From Balneolaceae bacterium (GTDB lineage: Bacteria > Bacteroidota > Rhodothermia > Balneolales > Balneolaceae): a stretch of DNA of 64,000 bases. The position numbers and the translations under genes were made by a program. The notes under the pieces were generated by a model. The model did no database searches and had not been told where the DNA came from. It was given only the letters and a program-made list of their open reading frames with translations. Shown piece by piece: positions 19,413 through 28,466 of this stretch (position 1 is its first letter; each line of letters begins with the position of its first letter). The stretch spans positions 62,001 to 126,000 of the forward strand of contig VEMX01000014.1 of NCBI GenBank assembly GCA_009711805.1, written 5' to 3'.

Positions 19413-19949
19413 CTAAGATTCTTTGTATTTCTCGATGATCTCTTTCGTTTTCTGATAATCGTTACCGGACACTCCAACCTCTGCTTTAATCAGATATCCT
19501 TCTGTGTCAAAGTATAATTTGAAGGGAATACCCAACTCAATGACCTCGGGCCCTACCGCATTTGTATCCAGCAGATATTCAAAATTGTAGGGGTGTTCGT
19601 CCTTAAACGAGATAACATCCGATTTGTCGTCTGAGCTGTTTAGGTTAACAGCCAATATAACGAAATCTTCCGGGTATTCATTCTTGAGGGAGTCCATAAC
19701 AGGAAAGGTTTGCAGACAGGGACCGCACCAGCTTTCCCAAAAATCTACAAGCACCACTTTACCCTTGTAATCTGCCAGGCGAACTTCATTTTCTTCCAGG
19801 TCTTCAAAGGCAGAGCTCCATACAATAGCATCTTTTTCTGCCAGGGAGGTACTTAACGATCTTGGGTTATTTCGATCACTTTTACTTCCACAGGAAATAA
19901 ATAATACTGCAAGGCACAGCAGGGTAAAAACAGGGCGAATAGGGTTCAT
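19413..19949 (-). CDS. TlpA/ResA-like thiol-disulfide oxidoreductase lipoprotein
   Basis: The frame is open upstream to 20066, but ATG at 19949 gives a lipoprotein signal with lipobox LFISC (Cys20), so the 178-residue form is preferred. The thioredoxin fold carries the redox motif WCGPC (Trp74-Cys78) in VLVDFWESWCGPC and the cis-Pro loop LGIPFKLYF. Such proteins reduce disulfides in the periplasm, often for cytochrome c maturation. A T9SS-sorted cytochrome is present elsewhere in the window, but no direct link is shown. It precedes ahcY by 18 bp. Confidence 0.9.
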   Translation of the reverse strand: MNPIRPVFTLLCLAVLFISCGSKSDRNNPRSLSTSLAEKDAIVWSSAFEDLEENEVRLADYKGKVVLVDFWESWCGPCLQTFPVMDSLKNEYPEDFVILAVNLNSSDDKSDVISFKDEHPYNFEYLLDTNAVGPEVIELGIPFKLYFDTEGYLIKAEVGVSGNDYQKTKEIIEKYKES

Positions 19950-20066
19950 ATGATAAATAATATTTGTTGAAAACATAGAAAATAAGATACGGTATAGTTT
20001 TGTGAATTGTGAGAGGGTGAGGAGTCCTTTTTTTGAGGAGGATAACAGAGAGGGGAAACCGATCAT

Positions 20067-20298
20067 TCCAAAAAAATAAGAGGAATTTTATGTAGATGAA
20101 CGAAGGCCCGATACTTTAATGTTAATGTTGGGTTGCATTATTTCTTAAAATTAATATGAATTTAAAAAAATGAGTTTTAATAGGTTTTATTCCGTGTTTT
20201 TAAAGCACAAATAATTGGATGTTTAAACTTTTTTAACAATAATAGAGAGGCTCATGTAAATGAGCATAATCCTTAACAAAAACGAAATATAAAGTGTT
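20067..20298 (+). promoter_or_regulatory. AT-rich leader of the SusC/SusD pair
   Basis: This 232-bp gene-free stretch separates the divergent TlpA-like gene from the SusC gene. It is very AT-rich. A perfect 6-bp hairpin (20250-20255 with 20260-20265, GCTCAT/ATGAGC) lies 33 bp before the SusC start. No -7/-33 pair could be placed with confidence. Confidence 0.35.
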
Positions 20299-23200
20299 AT
20301 GAAAGGGAGCTACTATTTAAAATTATTGGGAATAATGACTGTGTTGTTGTTTACTACGCAGGTTGTGAGAGCCCAATTTACCGTAACGGGAACAGTAACA
20401 GATGGTTCCACAGGAGAGCCATTGATAGGAACAACTATCTTTGATGCGGCATCAGAGACAGGAACATCAACAAGTATTGACGGAACCTATGAGTTAGAAC
20501 TGCCTTCGGGTACTACTACCTTGCGATTTTCATCGGTAGGTTTTGTAGTGGAAAACATTGAGGTGTCGGGTTCTGATGGTGAAGAAATAACGTTGGATAT
20601 AGAATTGAAACCTGATGTAGCCCGACTGGGCGAAGTTGTGGTTTCGGGACTGGGTACTACCGTTGAAAGGTCGAACCTGGCGAATTCAGTGACTTCTATA
20701 TCAGCAGAAGAATTCGGAGGAACCACCCAGGCTACTACATTAAGCCAAGGACTTTATGGAAAGGTAACCGGAGCTGAAATAAGTGCCAATTCAGGTGCGC
20801 CAGGTGGAGGTATCTCGATAAGGATGAGAGGGGTTACCACCATTAACGGTTCTTCTCAGCCTTTGTATATCGTAGATGGAGTATACTACGACAACAGTGC
20901 CATTCCTAATGGTTCGAATGCCGTAACAGCTGCAGCCGCAGGGGGAAGTTCCTCTAACCAGGATAATCCCGTTAACCGTATTGCAGATCTTAATCCGGAT
21001 GAGATAAAAAGTATTGAAATATTGAAGGGAGCTTCTGCTGCGGCCATTTATGGTCAGCGAGCCTCTGGTGGTGTGGTTCTTATCACTACAAAGAGAGGAA
21101 ATCGTGGAGGCGCTGAATACTCGGTATCTCAATCATTCGGTTTTACTACTATTTCTAAGAAACTGGGGCAACGCACATTTGATGTAGATAAAGCAGAAGC
21201 TTCATTTGGGCCAACCGGAAAAACATTATTTGAAGAAGCCGCTTCAAAAAACAGGTTCCTGGATTACGAAGAGCTAATGTTTGGAGAGGAAGGGATGCTT
21301 TCTAAAACTACAGCCGATGTAAGTTTTGGGAATGAATCTACTTCATTCTATATATCCGGCTCTGTCCAGGATGATGAAGGCATAATTAAGACAACCGGTT
21401 ATAAGAAACAATCGATTCGAGCAAATATTGATCACCGCTTTAGTCCAAAATTTAAAGTGGAAGTTTCCAGTAATTATACCCATTCAGAATCTCGGAGAGG
21501 GTTAACCAATAATGATAACACCGGAACAACATTTGGTGTATCGATGACTGCTACCCCTAATTTTGTGGATCTCCGTCCCGATTCTAAAGGCAATTACCCG
21601 GATCATCCATTTAATGGTGCTAACCAGTTGCAGACACGAGACCTGTTCAGTAATGGCGAATTTGTAAATCGGGTGACTACTTCTGCAAGGGTCAACTATA
21701 ATGTATTCCAAAATAAAAGCAGCAGTATGGATCTCAGTTTTACCGGCGGAGTAGATTTTTACAGCCAGAATAATAAACTGATATTTCCTTCAGAATTACA
21801 ATTTGAAAGAGTAAGCGGTTCACCGGGAACGCTTATCGAGAGTACGTCTGATGTATTGAATACAAATACGAGTCTGATATTAGTACATACCTATACCCCA
21901 AACCGAGATATGACACTTACATCTCAGGCTGGTTATACATCGTTTAACAACGATCAGAACACCATTCTGACAGTGGCAAATGATATTTTGGGTTCTCAGA
22001 CAAATGTAGATCAGGCAATTAATCTGAATGTAAATCAGACGAAAATATTTCAGCGTGATCGTGGATTTTTCGTTCAGGAAGAACTTAATTACGATAATAC
22101 CTATATCGTAACGGCTGGTTTAAGAGGGGATAAATCGGATCGTAATGGGGATGTTAATAAGATGTATTACTATCCGAAGGCGTCATTTGCCTGGAATGTC
22201 AGTAATGAGGATTTCTGGGATTTTGGTAAACTCAGCAATTTTAAGCTGAGAGCTGCCTATGGACAAACCGGTAATTTGTCAAACTTCGGTGCCAAGTTTA
22301 CCTCGCTTGGTCCTGCCAATATCGATGGGTTGGGAGGGGTACTTATTAACAATACCCGTGGAGTTGAAGACTTAAAACCGGAAAGACAGGCAGAAATAGA
22401 AGTTGGTTTTGACGCTTCAACGGATGATGGTGCAGCTTCGTTCGAGTTTACCTTATATCAAAAGAACATTGAGGATATGCTATTGCAGCGAGAGTTGGAA
22501 CCCTCTACCGGTTTCAGTTTCGAAAGTTTCAACTCTGGTGAAATGAGAAACCGAGGAATAGAAATCGGGCTCAACCTCTTGCCTGTTAGTACATCAGATG
22601 TACAGTGGTCAACCGGTATAAACTTCTGGAAAAATGTATCTGAGGTAACCGATTTGCCCGTTCCTGCATTTGATGTAGGAGGATTTGGTACTTCGCTGGG
22701 AGTGTTCCGAATTGAAGAGGGGGAATCCGCTACTCAGATTGTGGGTATAGATCCCGAAACTGATAGTAGTGGAAACCTGGTTTATCGTGATGGCGATGGA
22801 AATATTGTAAGTCCTTCGGAAGGAACACCTTCTATTATCACAAAAAAACTGGGAGACGGAGAAGCTGATTTTCAAATGTCGCTATCCAATAGCCTTTCAG
22901 TCAAAAACTTTGATTTTAGTTTTTTACTTCACTGGAAAAAAGGGGGTGATAATATAAACCTTACTGAACTACTCTACGATCTCAACGGTACCACCAATGA
23001 TTACGATGATACCGATCTTGAAATTGCAGATTTCCGGCTGGAAGCTGGGGGATTAGATGCAACTGATATCAACTCTGATAAGCGTCTTAGCTTACTTGGT
23101 GTTAGTTCCGATCATTTTGTTCAGGATGCTTCTTATCTGAAGCTGAGGGAAATAGGAATGTATTATAACCTGCCGGCCTCGATTATATCAGAATCTACCA

Positions 23201-23379
23201 CGGGTATCGAAAACATTCGAATTGGTGTTTCAGGAAATAATCTCATAACGATATCACCCTATCGAAGTTATGACCCAGAAGTATCCAATTTTGGAAATCA
23301 GCCTATAGGAAGAGGTATAGAAGTAACACCTTTCCCTGCTTCAAGGCAGTTTTATTTCCACTTTAAAGTTGAGTTTTAA
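20299..23379 (+). CDS. SusC/RagA-family TonB-linked outer-membrane protein
   Basis: The 1026-residue receptor has a signal peptide (…TQVVRAQ), a CarboxypepD_reg-like domain (FTVTGTVTDGSTGEPLIGTT; SIDGTYELELPSG) and a plug with the SusC-type motifs GKVTGAEISANSGAPGGG, IRMRGVTTINGSSQPLYIVD and the marker IKSIEILKGASAAAIYGQRA. The barrel ends FPASRQFYFHFKVEF. With the SusD-like lipoprotein 18 bp downstream it should form a 'pedal-bin' importer for an oligosaccharide or peptide. No glycoside hydrolase, peptidase or sensor is linked, so the substrate cannot be guessed. Confidence 0.95.
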   Translation: MKGSYYLKLLGIMTVLLFTTQVVRAQFTVTGTVTDGSTGEPLIGTTIFDAASETGTSTSIDGTYELELPSGTTTLRFSSVGFVVENIEVSGSDGEEITLDIELKPDVARLGEVVVSGLGTTVERSNLANSVTSISAEEFGGTTQATTLSQGLYGKVTGAEISANSGAPGGGISIRMRGVTTINGSSQPLYIVDGVYYDNSAIPNGSNAVTAAAAGGSSSNQDNPVNRIADLNPDEIKSIEILKGASAAAIYGQRASGGVVLITTKRGNRGGAEYSVSQSFGFTTISKKLGQRTFDVDKAEASFGPTGKTLFEEAASKNRFLDYEELMFGEEGMLSKTTADVSFGNESTSFYISGSVQDDEGIIKTTGYKKQSIRANIDHRFSPKFKVEVSSNYTHSESRRGLTNNDNTGTTFGVSMTATPNFVDLRPDSKGNYPDHPFNGANQLQTRDLFSNGEFVNRVTTSARVNYNVFQNKSSSMDLSFTGGVDFYSQNNKLIFPSELQFERVSGSPGTLIESTSDVLNTNTSLILVHTYTPNRDMTLTSQAGYTSFNNDQNTILTVANDILGSQTNVDQAINLNVNQTKIFQRDRGFFVQEELNYDNTYIVTAGLRGDKSDRNGDVNKMYYYPKASFAWNVSNEDFWDFGKLSNFKLRAAYGQTGNLSNFGAKFTSLGPANIDGLGGVLINNTRGVEDLKPERQAEIEVGFDASTDDGAASFEFTLYQKNIEDMLLQRELEPSTGFSFESFNSGEMRNRGIEIGLNLLPVSTSDVQWSTGINFWKNVSEVTDLPVPAFDVGGFGTSLGVFRIEEGESATQIVGIDPETDSSGNLVYRDGDGNIVSPSEGTPSIITKKLGDGEADFQMSLSNSLSVKNFDFSFLLHWKKGGDNINLTELLYDLNGTTNDYDDTDLEIADFRLEAGGLDATDINSDKRLSLLGVSSDHFVQDASYLKLREIGMYYNLPASIISESTTGIENIRIGVSGNNLITISPYRSYDPEVSNFGNQPIGRGIEVTPFPASRQFYFHFKVEF

Positions 23380-23397
23380 ACCCAGAGGTAATCAGAT

Positions 23398-24759
23398 ATG
23401 AATTACATTAAAAAGATGATGAAAAGTAACATACTTGTATATATAGGAATAAGCAGTATGCTGATTTTAGGCTGCAATATTCTGGATATTGAAGATCGCC
23501 CCGATCCAAATAACACGGAACTTAGTTCAGTAATTGAAAATCCAACCCGATCAGATGTTAATACGTTGGTTTCAGGAACACTTAGCGGTATTCGTACCGA
23601 CCTTGCTATCTACTATGTTGATGTAAGTATGGTAGGCCGTGAAATATATCGTTTCCTGGCAGCAGAGCCTCGCTTTACTGGTGACTTACTAGGGAAAGAG
23701 AACTCTGAACTTGATGCAGGTTCGTTTTATACAACACGGCCCTGGGCAGCATATTATACGAATATCCGCATGACCAACATTCTGATTGAGGCAATGAACT
23801 CAGGAGCAGGAGGATTATCGGATGCCGAGAGAAACGGTGTATTAGGGTTTGCAAAAACCATAAAAGCCTATGAATATCTGTTGGCACTTAGCCTGACTAA
23901 TGAAAATGGAATACGGCTTCAAAACCAATCTGATATCAATAGCGTTGGAGAATTGCTTAGTAAGTCAGAATCAATGGACCTTATTGCATCTACACTGGAT
24001 GATGCTTATTCAAACTTAAATTCAGCTGGTTCAGAATTCTTGTTTAACTTGCCCAGCGGCTTTACCGGTTTTGATGCGCCCGGAACATTTGCTCAGTTTA
24101 ATCGAGGTCTGAGAGCACGAGTAGCGGCTTATCAGCAAGATTGGTCAACAGTACTTTCAGCTTTAAATAACTCTTTTATTGATGCTGGAGCTGATTTAAA
24201 AATGGGCGTATATTATGATTTCACTACTCAGCCTAATGATGTAACCAACCCACTTTTTGCTAATCCCCAATCAGGAGCCGGAGATAGCTGGGTTGCTCAT
24301 CCCTCATGGCGGGCTGATGCAGAATCCGGTGATGCACGGGTAGACAATAAAATAGTAGACCGTAACTCAGCAGCTTCGTTGGATGGACTTACCAGTGATG
24401 ACGGCTTAAATGTTTATAAAACCCAAACATCCTCTATTCCAATTATCAGGAATGCAGAACTCTTGCTATTAAGAGCTGAGGCCCTGGCGCAACGAAATAA
24501 TGCCGGAGACCTGGATGATGCGGAAGATAACCTGAATGTGATTCGGAACGCCGCAGGTTTATCCGGTTTTTCTCGTGGATCCGGGGGACAGGCGGCCGTA
24601 ATTGATGAGATGTTGAATCAGCGCAGATATGAGCTGTTCTTCGAAGGTCATCGCTGGGTTGACATGAGACGATACGACCGGCTCGATGAATTACCATTAG
24701 ACCGGGTGGGAGATAATGTGTGGGTGAGTTTCCCCATACCAGAAAACGAAAATCTCTAA
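23398..24759 (+). CDS. SusD/RagB-family nutrient-binding lipoprotein
   Basis: The 453-residue product has a lipoprotein signal with lipobox LGC (ILGCNILDIE) and is mostly helical with TPR-like segments. The C-terminal SusD signature is visible: NAELLLLRAEALAQ, then LNVIRNAAGL and MLNQRRYELFFEGHRWVDMR. It should cap the SusC partner encoded 18 bp upstream. It is shorter than many SusD proteins (commonly 500-600 residues). A strong terminator follows. Confidence 0.93.
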   Translation: MNYIKKMMKSNILVYIGISSMLILGCNILDIEDRPDPNNTELSSVIENPTRSDVNTLVSGTLSGIRTDLAIYYVDVSMVGREIYRFLAAEPRFTGDLLGKENSELDAGSFYTTRPWAAYYTNIRMTNILIEAMNSGAGGLSDAERNGVLGFAKTIKAYEYLLALSLTNENGIRLQNQSDINSVGELLSKSESMDLIASTLDDAYSNLNSAGSEFLFNLPSGFTGFDAPGTFAQFNRGLRARVAAYQQDWSTVLSALNNSFIDAGADLKMGVYYDFTTQPNDVTNPLFANPQSGAGDSWVAHPSWRADAESGDARVDNKIVDRNSAASLDGLTSDDGLNVYKTQTSSIPIIRNAELLLLRAEALAQRNNAGDLDDAEDNLNVIRNAAGLSGFSRGSGGQAAVIDEMLNQRRYELFFEGHRWVDMRRYDRLDELPLDRVGDNVWVSFPIPENENL

Positions 24760-24793
24760 AGTCAGTCTGTTGGTATCAACAGTAAGTAAAAAG

Positions 24794-24821
24794 GAGCCCT
24801 CAAATCGAGGGCTCTTTTTTT
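24794..24821 (+). terminator. Terminator of the SusC/SusD operon
   Basis: A perfect 8-bp stem (24794-24801 with 24807-24814, GAGCCCTC/GAGGGCTC) with a 5-nt loop is followed by a run of T's to 24821. Confidence 0.95.
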
Positions 24822-24833
24822 ATATAGAATCCA

Positions 24834-24841
24834 TACCTTTG
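24834..24841 (+). promoter_or_regulatory. Bacteroidota-type -7 box of lhgO
   Basis: TACCTTTG matches the TAnnTTTG -7 element of Bacteroidota sigma-A promoters. Only 4 nt separate it from the lhgO ATG, so the transcript would be leaderless or nearly so. A good -33 TTG was not found at the usual distance. Confidence 0.5.
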
Positions 24842-24845
24842 GGGC

Positions 24846-26048
24846 ATGATATACGACTTTACAATTGTAGGAGCCGGAATAGTTGGGCTCTCAACCGCTT
24901 ATAAGCTATCACTTAAATATCCCAATGCAGACATTCTTATTCTCGAAAAGGAGGACAAGGTAGCCGCCCACCAAACGGGGAAAAATTCAGGGGTTATTCA
25001 TTCGGGAATCTATTACAAACCGGGAAGTTACAAAGCCAGGAATTGTGTAAATGGCCGCCATCAACTGGTGGACTTTTGCCGGGAACACGATGTGCCTGTG
25101 GATGTATGCGGAAAAGTAATAGTAGCTACCTGCGGGGAAGAGCTTCCCCGACTTAAAAAAATTTATGAACGCGGCCTGGAAAATGAGATCGAAGACATTG
25201 AACTTATTGATGCCGATAAACTGGCAGAGATAGAACCACATGTACATGGAGTTGCAGCCATCAATGTGCCTTGTGCGGGTATTGTGGATTACTCTGGCAT
25301 GTGCCGCAAACTGCTGGAACTGCTGGAAGTGAGAAATACCACAGTAGTCTTCAATCAGGCTGTTTCCAATATCACTGATACCGGTGATTTTGTAGAGGTA
25401 ACTGCAACAGCACATACCTGGCAAACAAAATACCTGGTGAGTTGTGCCGGCCTGTATGCCGATCACCTGGCGGAGATGGCCGGGATTAAATCACCGGTAC
25501 AAATTGTCCCTTTTAAAGGGGAGTATTACGAACTAAAACCGGATGCCGAGTACTTGGTTAATGATCTGATTTACCCGCTGCCCAATCCTGAGTTCCCCTT
25601 TCTGGGCGTGCACTTTACCCGCATGGCTGTAGGGGGAATTGAATGTGGTCCCAATGCGGTGTTTGCCTTTAAACGCGAGGGATATGAGAAACTATCTTTC
25701 AACCTTCAGGAAACTATTGAAACGTTTAATTTCCCGGGGTTCTGGAAAATGGCCAAAGAACACTGGCGTATGGGACTGGATGAATACCGGCGTTCCTTTT
25801 CTAAAAAAGCCTTTGTGAAAGGACTCCAAAAACTGATACCCGAAGTACAGGAACACCACCTTAAACATTCCCCGGCGGGAGTACGGGCCATGGCACTGCA
25901 ACCTAACGGCGAAATCCTTGACGATTTCTATTTTGAAGTTGCCGATCGGCAGATACACGTTCTAAACGCCCCCAGTCCGGCTGCTACTGCAGGCCTGGCC
26001 ATTGGTGACGAAATTGTAAGCCGCGCCGAAGAACACTTTACTCTGTAG
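24846..26048 (+). CDS. lhgO: L-2-hydroxyglutarate oxidase/dehydrogenase
   Basis: LhgO oxidises L-2-hydroxyglutarate to 2-oxoglutarate with FAD, feeding electrons to oxygen or quinone. The 400-residue product is the usual length. It begins with the dinucleotide-binding loop FTIVGAGIVGLSTAY and then shows the family motifs QTGKNSGVIHSGIYYKPGS, VSCAGLYADHLA, VPFKGEYYEL, FPFLGVHFTR and HSPAGVRAMALQPNGEILDD. It stands alone between the SusCD terminator and the repeat array. A YdiJ-like enzyme for the D-enantiomer lies on the other side of the array. Confidence 0.93.
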   Translation: MIYDFTIVGAGIVGLSTAYKLSLKYPNADILILEKEDKVAAHQTGKNSGVIHSGIYYKPGSYKARNCVNGRHQLVDFCREHDVPVDVCGKVIVATCGEELPRLKKIYERGLENEIEDIELIDADKLAEIEPHVHGVAAINVPCAGIVDYSGMCRKLLELLEVRNTTVVFNQAVSNITDTGDFVEVTATAHTWQTKYLVSCAGLYADHLAEMAGIKSPVQIVPFKGEYYELKPDAEYLVNDLIYPLPNPEFPFLGVHFTRMAVGGIECGPNAVFAFKREGYEKLSFNLQETIETFNFPGFWKMAKEHWRMGLDEYRRSFSKKAFVKGLQKLIPEVQEHHLKHSPAGVRAMALQPNGEILDDFYFEVADRQIHVLNAPSPAATAGLAIGDEIVSRAEEHFTL

Positions 26049-26169
26049 TTGTGATATGGAGAAGTGAAAGGGCTGGGATTTGATTGATAGGTATCCTTTC
26101 GAGAGGGGCTTATTCTATACCTACACCAATATTGTTAGGCAACATATAATCTCATTTACTGCCCCACAT

Positions 26170-26967
26170 AAGTCCTCCCTGGAGGGGGGTGGCTCAGCAC
26201 ATCGATTGGAGTAAAAAAGCTATTTCCTCATTGTGCTGAGTCGGTGGGTGTTGTGGAGCTCGGAATCCACAACCAAGTTTATATTACACTTAAAGCTCCG
26301 TTCACACCCCTCAATTCCACCCGGGAACGGCCGTCTGGAATGTCTCCCCTCGAGGGGAGAATTATTCCGGGTGTTATTGATAGTTGTGCTCATATCCAAC
26401 CCAATCCCCTATTTTCCATGCCGGTCATTTCCATGTAGGAGATATCATTGGCACTCTCTGGAAGGATACTCTAAATCAACGGTTATATTTTTGAATTACA
26501 TGAACCCTTATTTATCGTCTTGTATGAAGTCCTCCCTGGAGGGAGGTGGCTCAGCACACCGATTGGATTAAAAAACTATTTCCTCATTGTGCTGAGTCGG
26601 TGGGTGTTGTGGGGGCTCGGAATATGCAACCAAACGAATATTTCACTTAAAGCCCTCATCCACACCCCTCATTTCCATGTAGGAGATATCATTGGCACTC
26701 TCTGGGAGGATACTCTAAATCAACGGTTACATTTTTGAATTACATGAACCCTTATTTATCGTTTTGTATGAAGTCCTCCCTGAAGGGAGGTGGCTCAGCA
26801 CACCGATTGGACTAAAAAAGCTATTTCCTCATTGTGCTGAGTCGGTGGGTGTTGTGGGGGCTCGGAATATGCAACCAAACGAATATTTCACTTAAAGCCT
26901 TCATCCACACCCCACAATTCCACCCGGGAACGGCCGTCTGGAATGTCTCCCCTCGAGGGGAGAATTA
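26170..26967. repeat. Structured tandem repeat array, units 1-3
   Basis: Three units start at 26170, 26527 and 26771, each opening with the CCTCCC/GGGAGG hairpin. Unit 1 is full length (357 bp); unit 2 is 244 bp because about 113 bp between CACCCCTCA and TTTCCATG are missing, with a 3-bp TCA shared at the junction; unit 3 runs about 197 bp and then passes straight into the DUF559 gene. Inside each unit: a 9-bp stem CTCAGCACA/TGTGCTGAG, and, in units 1 and 3, an 18-bp perfect palindrome (26343-26360; 26946-26963) with an XhoI-type core. Small open frames in the units are not conserved in phase (the period is not a multiple of 3) and are not called. 26049-26169 before the array shows nothing recognisable. 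Confidence 0.9.
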
Positions 26968-27348
26968 TACGGGGCGTTGTTTATGGCTGTCGATATAGTG
27001 TTGAAGACTACGAAGCACTCCATCCATCTGTTGTTTAACCTCATGGTCACTAAAGCGGATAAACGACACACCTAATGACTCGAGTCGTTGCTGACGTATC
27101 AGATCTTTCTTGATGGCAGAGGCTGAATCATGGGAAGAACCATCAATCTCAATAGCCAGCATAAGCTCGTGACAATAAAAATCCACAATATAATTATCGA
27201 TGGGTACCTGCCGGTGAAATTGAGCTCCAAGCGTTTTTCCTTTAAGTTGTTGCCAGAGTAGCACCTCACTAAGAGTGCTGTTCTTTCGAAGTAAGCGAGC
27301 CAGCTTCCGGAGTTTAGGATTATATGGAATGATCTTATTTCTACTCAT
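26965..27348 (-). CDS. DUF559 endonuclease-like protein inside the repeat array
   Basis: The 127-residue product is a DUF559 protein, a Vsr-like branch of the PD-(D/E)XK nuclease fold. The family features are clear: LRKNSTLSEVLLWQQLKGK, GAQFHRQVPIDNYIVDFYC and LAIEIDGSSHD, with probable metal ligands Asp56, Glu67 and Asp69 and the conserved His73. The length is normal and the frame is intact. Its stop codon lies 2 bp from the 18-bp palindrome of repeat unit 3, so the last three codons (RPV) sit in repeat-derived sequence, and 91 bp upstream of its start the next repeat unit begins. The gene therefore replaces about 160 bp of a standard unit. DUF559 genes have no settled function; a homing-type or element-linked nuclease is an inference. 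Confidence 0.85.
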   Translation of the reverse strand: MSRNKIIPYNPKLRKLARLLRKNSTLSEVLLWQQLKGKTLGAQFHRQVPIDNYIVDFYCHELMLAIEIDGSSHDSASAIKKDLIRQQRLESLGVSFIRFSDHEVKQQMDGVLRSLQHYIDSHKQRPV

Positions 27349-27439
27349 ATGTTCTTCTTTACAGAGTAAGAAAGGTGTAAGGGCTATTCCTTACAAAAAA
27401 GTTAAGGTTCGAATAAATCCTTTCCCTGGCATGCGGGAA

Positions 27440-28301
27440 GGGAGGTGGCTCAGCACACCGCTGGGGCAAAAAACAATACGCTACTTGTGCTGAGTCGGTG
27501 GGTGTTGTGGGGGCTCGGAATATGCAACCAAACGAATATTTCACTTAAAGCCCTCATCCACACCCCACAATTCCACCCGGGAACGGCCGTCTGGAATGTC
27601 TCCCCTCGAGGGGAGAATTATTCCGGGTGTTATTGATAGTTGTGCTCATATCCAACCCAATTCCCTATTTCCCAAGCCGGTCATTTCCATGTAGGAGATA
27701 TCATTGGCACTTTCAGGGAGGATACTCTAAATCAACGGTTACATTTTTGAATTACATGAACCCTTATTTATCGTCTTGTATGAAGTCCTCCCTGGAGGGA
27801 GGTGGCTCAGCACACCGATTGGATTAAAAAACTATTTCCTCATTGTGCTGAGTCGGTGGGTGTTGTGGGGGCTCGGAATATGCAACCAAACGAATATTTC
27901 ACTTAAAGCCCTCATCCACACCCCTCAATTCCACCCGGGAACGGCCGGCTGGAATGTCTCCCCCCGAAGGGAGAATTATTCCGGGTGTTATTGATAGTTG
28001 TGCTCATATCCAACCCAATCCCCTATTTTCCAAGCCGGTCATTTCCATGTAGGAGATATCATTGGCACTCTCTGGGAGGATACTCTAAATCAACGGTTAA
28101 ATTTTTGAATTACATGAACCCTTATTTATCGTTTTGTATGAAGTCCTCCCTGGAGGGAGGTGGCTCAGCACACCGATTGGACTAAAAAAGCTATTTCCTC
28201 ATTGTGCTGAGTCGGTGGGTGTTGTGGGGGCTCGGAATATGCAACCAAACGAATATTTCACTTAAAGCCTTCATCCACACCCCTCAATTCCACCCGGGAA
28301 C
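27440..28301. repeat. Structured tandem repeat array, units 4-6
   Basis: Units begin (at the shared GGGAGGTGGCTCAGCAC) at 27440, 27797 and 28155; the opening hairpins of units 5 and 6 start at 27783 and 28141. The period is 357-358 bp. Unit 4 has a different opening hairpin (TTCCC...GGGAA) where it meets the DUF559 gene, and a diverged loop in the CTCAGCACA/TGTGCTGAG stem although the stem itself is kept. Its palindrome is at 27599-27616; the unit 5 copy (27957-27974) is imperfect. Unit 6 is truncated after CCCGGGAAC at 28301. The remaining 165 bp to the next gene are AT-rich with no other structure seen. Confidence 0.9.
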
Positions 28302-28466
28302 ATTTTCCCTTACTCTATAGCTGGGGCAGAGGCCAGGGACCAGAGATCGAAACCTTAATTCAATTTCTCTCTAATTCTAAATTGAACAATTCAGATATCT
28401 AAAGAAACATATTGAAATTATCCTCAATTAACCTCAAACTCCGATAGCAAAACAAAAGGAGTTTTT

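Noticed and set aside
24987-25466. 159-codon minus-strand frame opposite lhgO
   Set aside because: Antisense shadow of lhgO with no signal, domain or ribosome site.
27627-28185. Near-identical 66-codon open frames in successive repeat units, and a 112-codon frame at 26233-26571
   Set aside because: They arise because the repeat units are near-identical; the 357-358 bp period is not a multiple of 3, there is no ribosome site, and no family is recognised.
26170-28301. CRISPR array
   Set aside because: The units are ~357 bp and lack short repeats with unique ~30-40 bp spacers; no cas gene is present.
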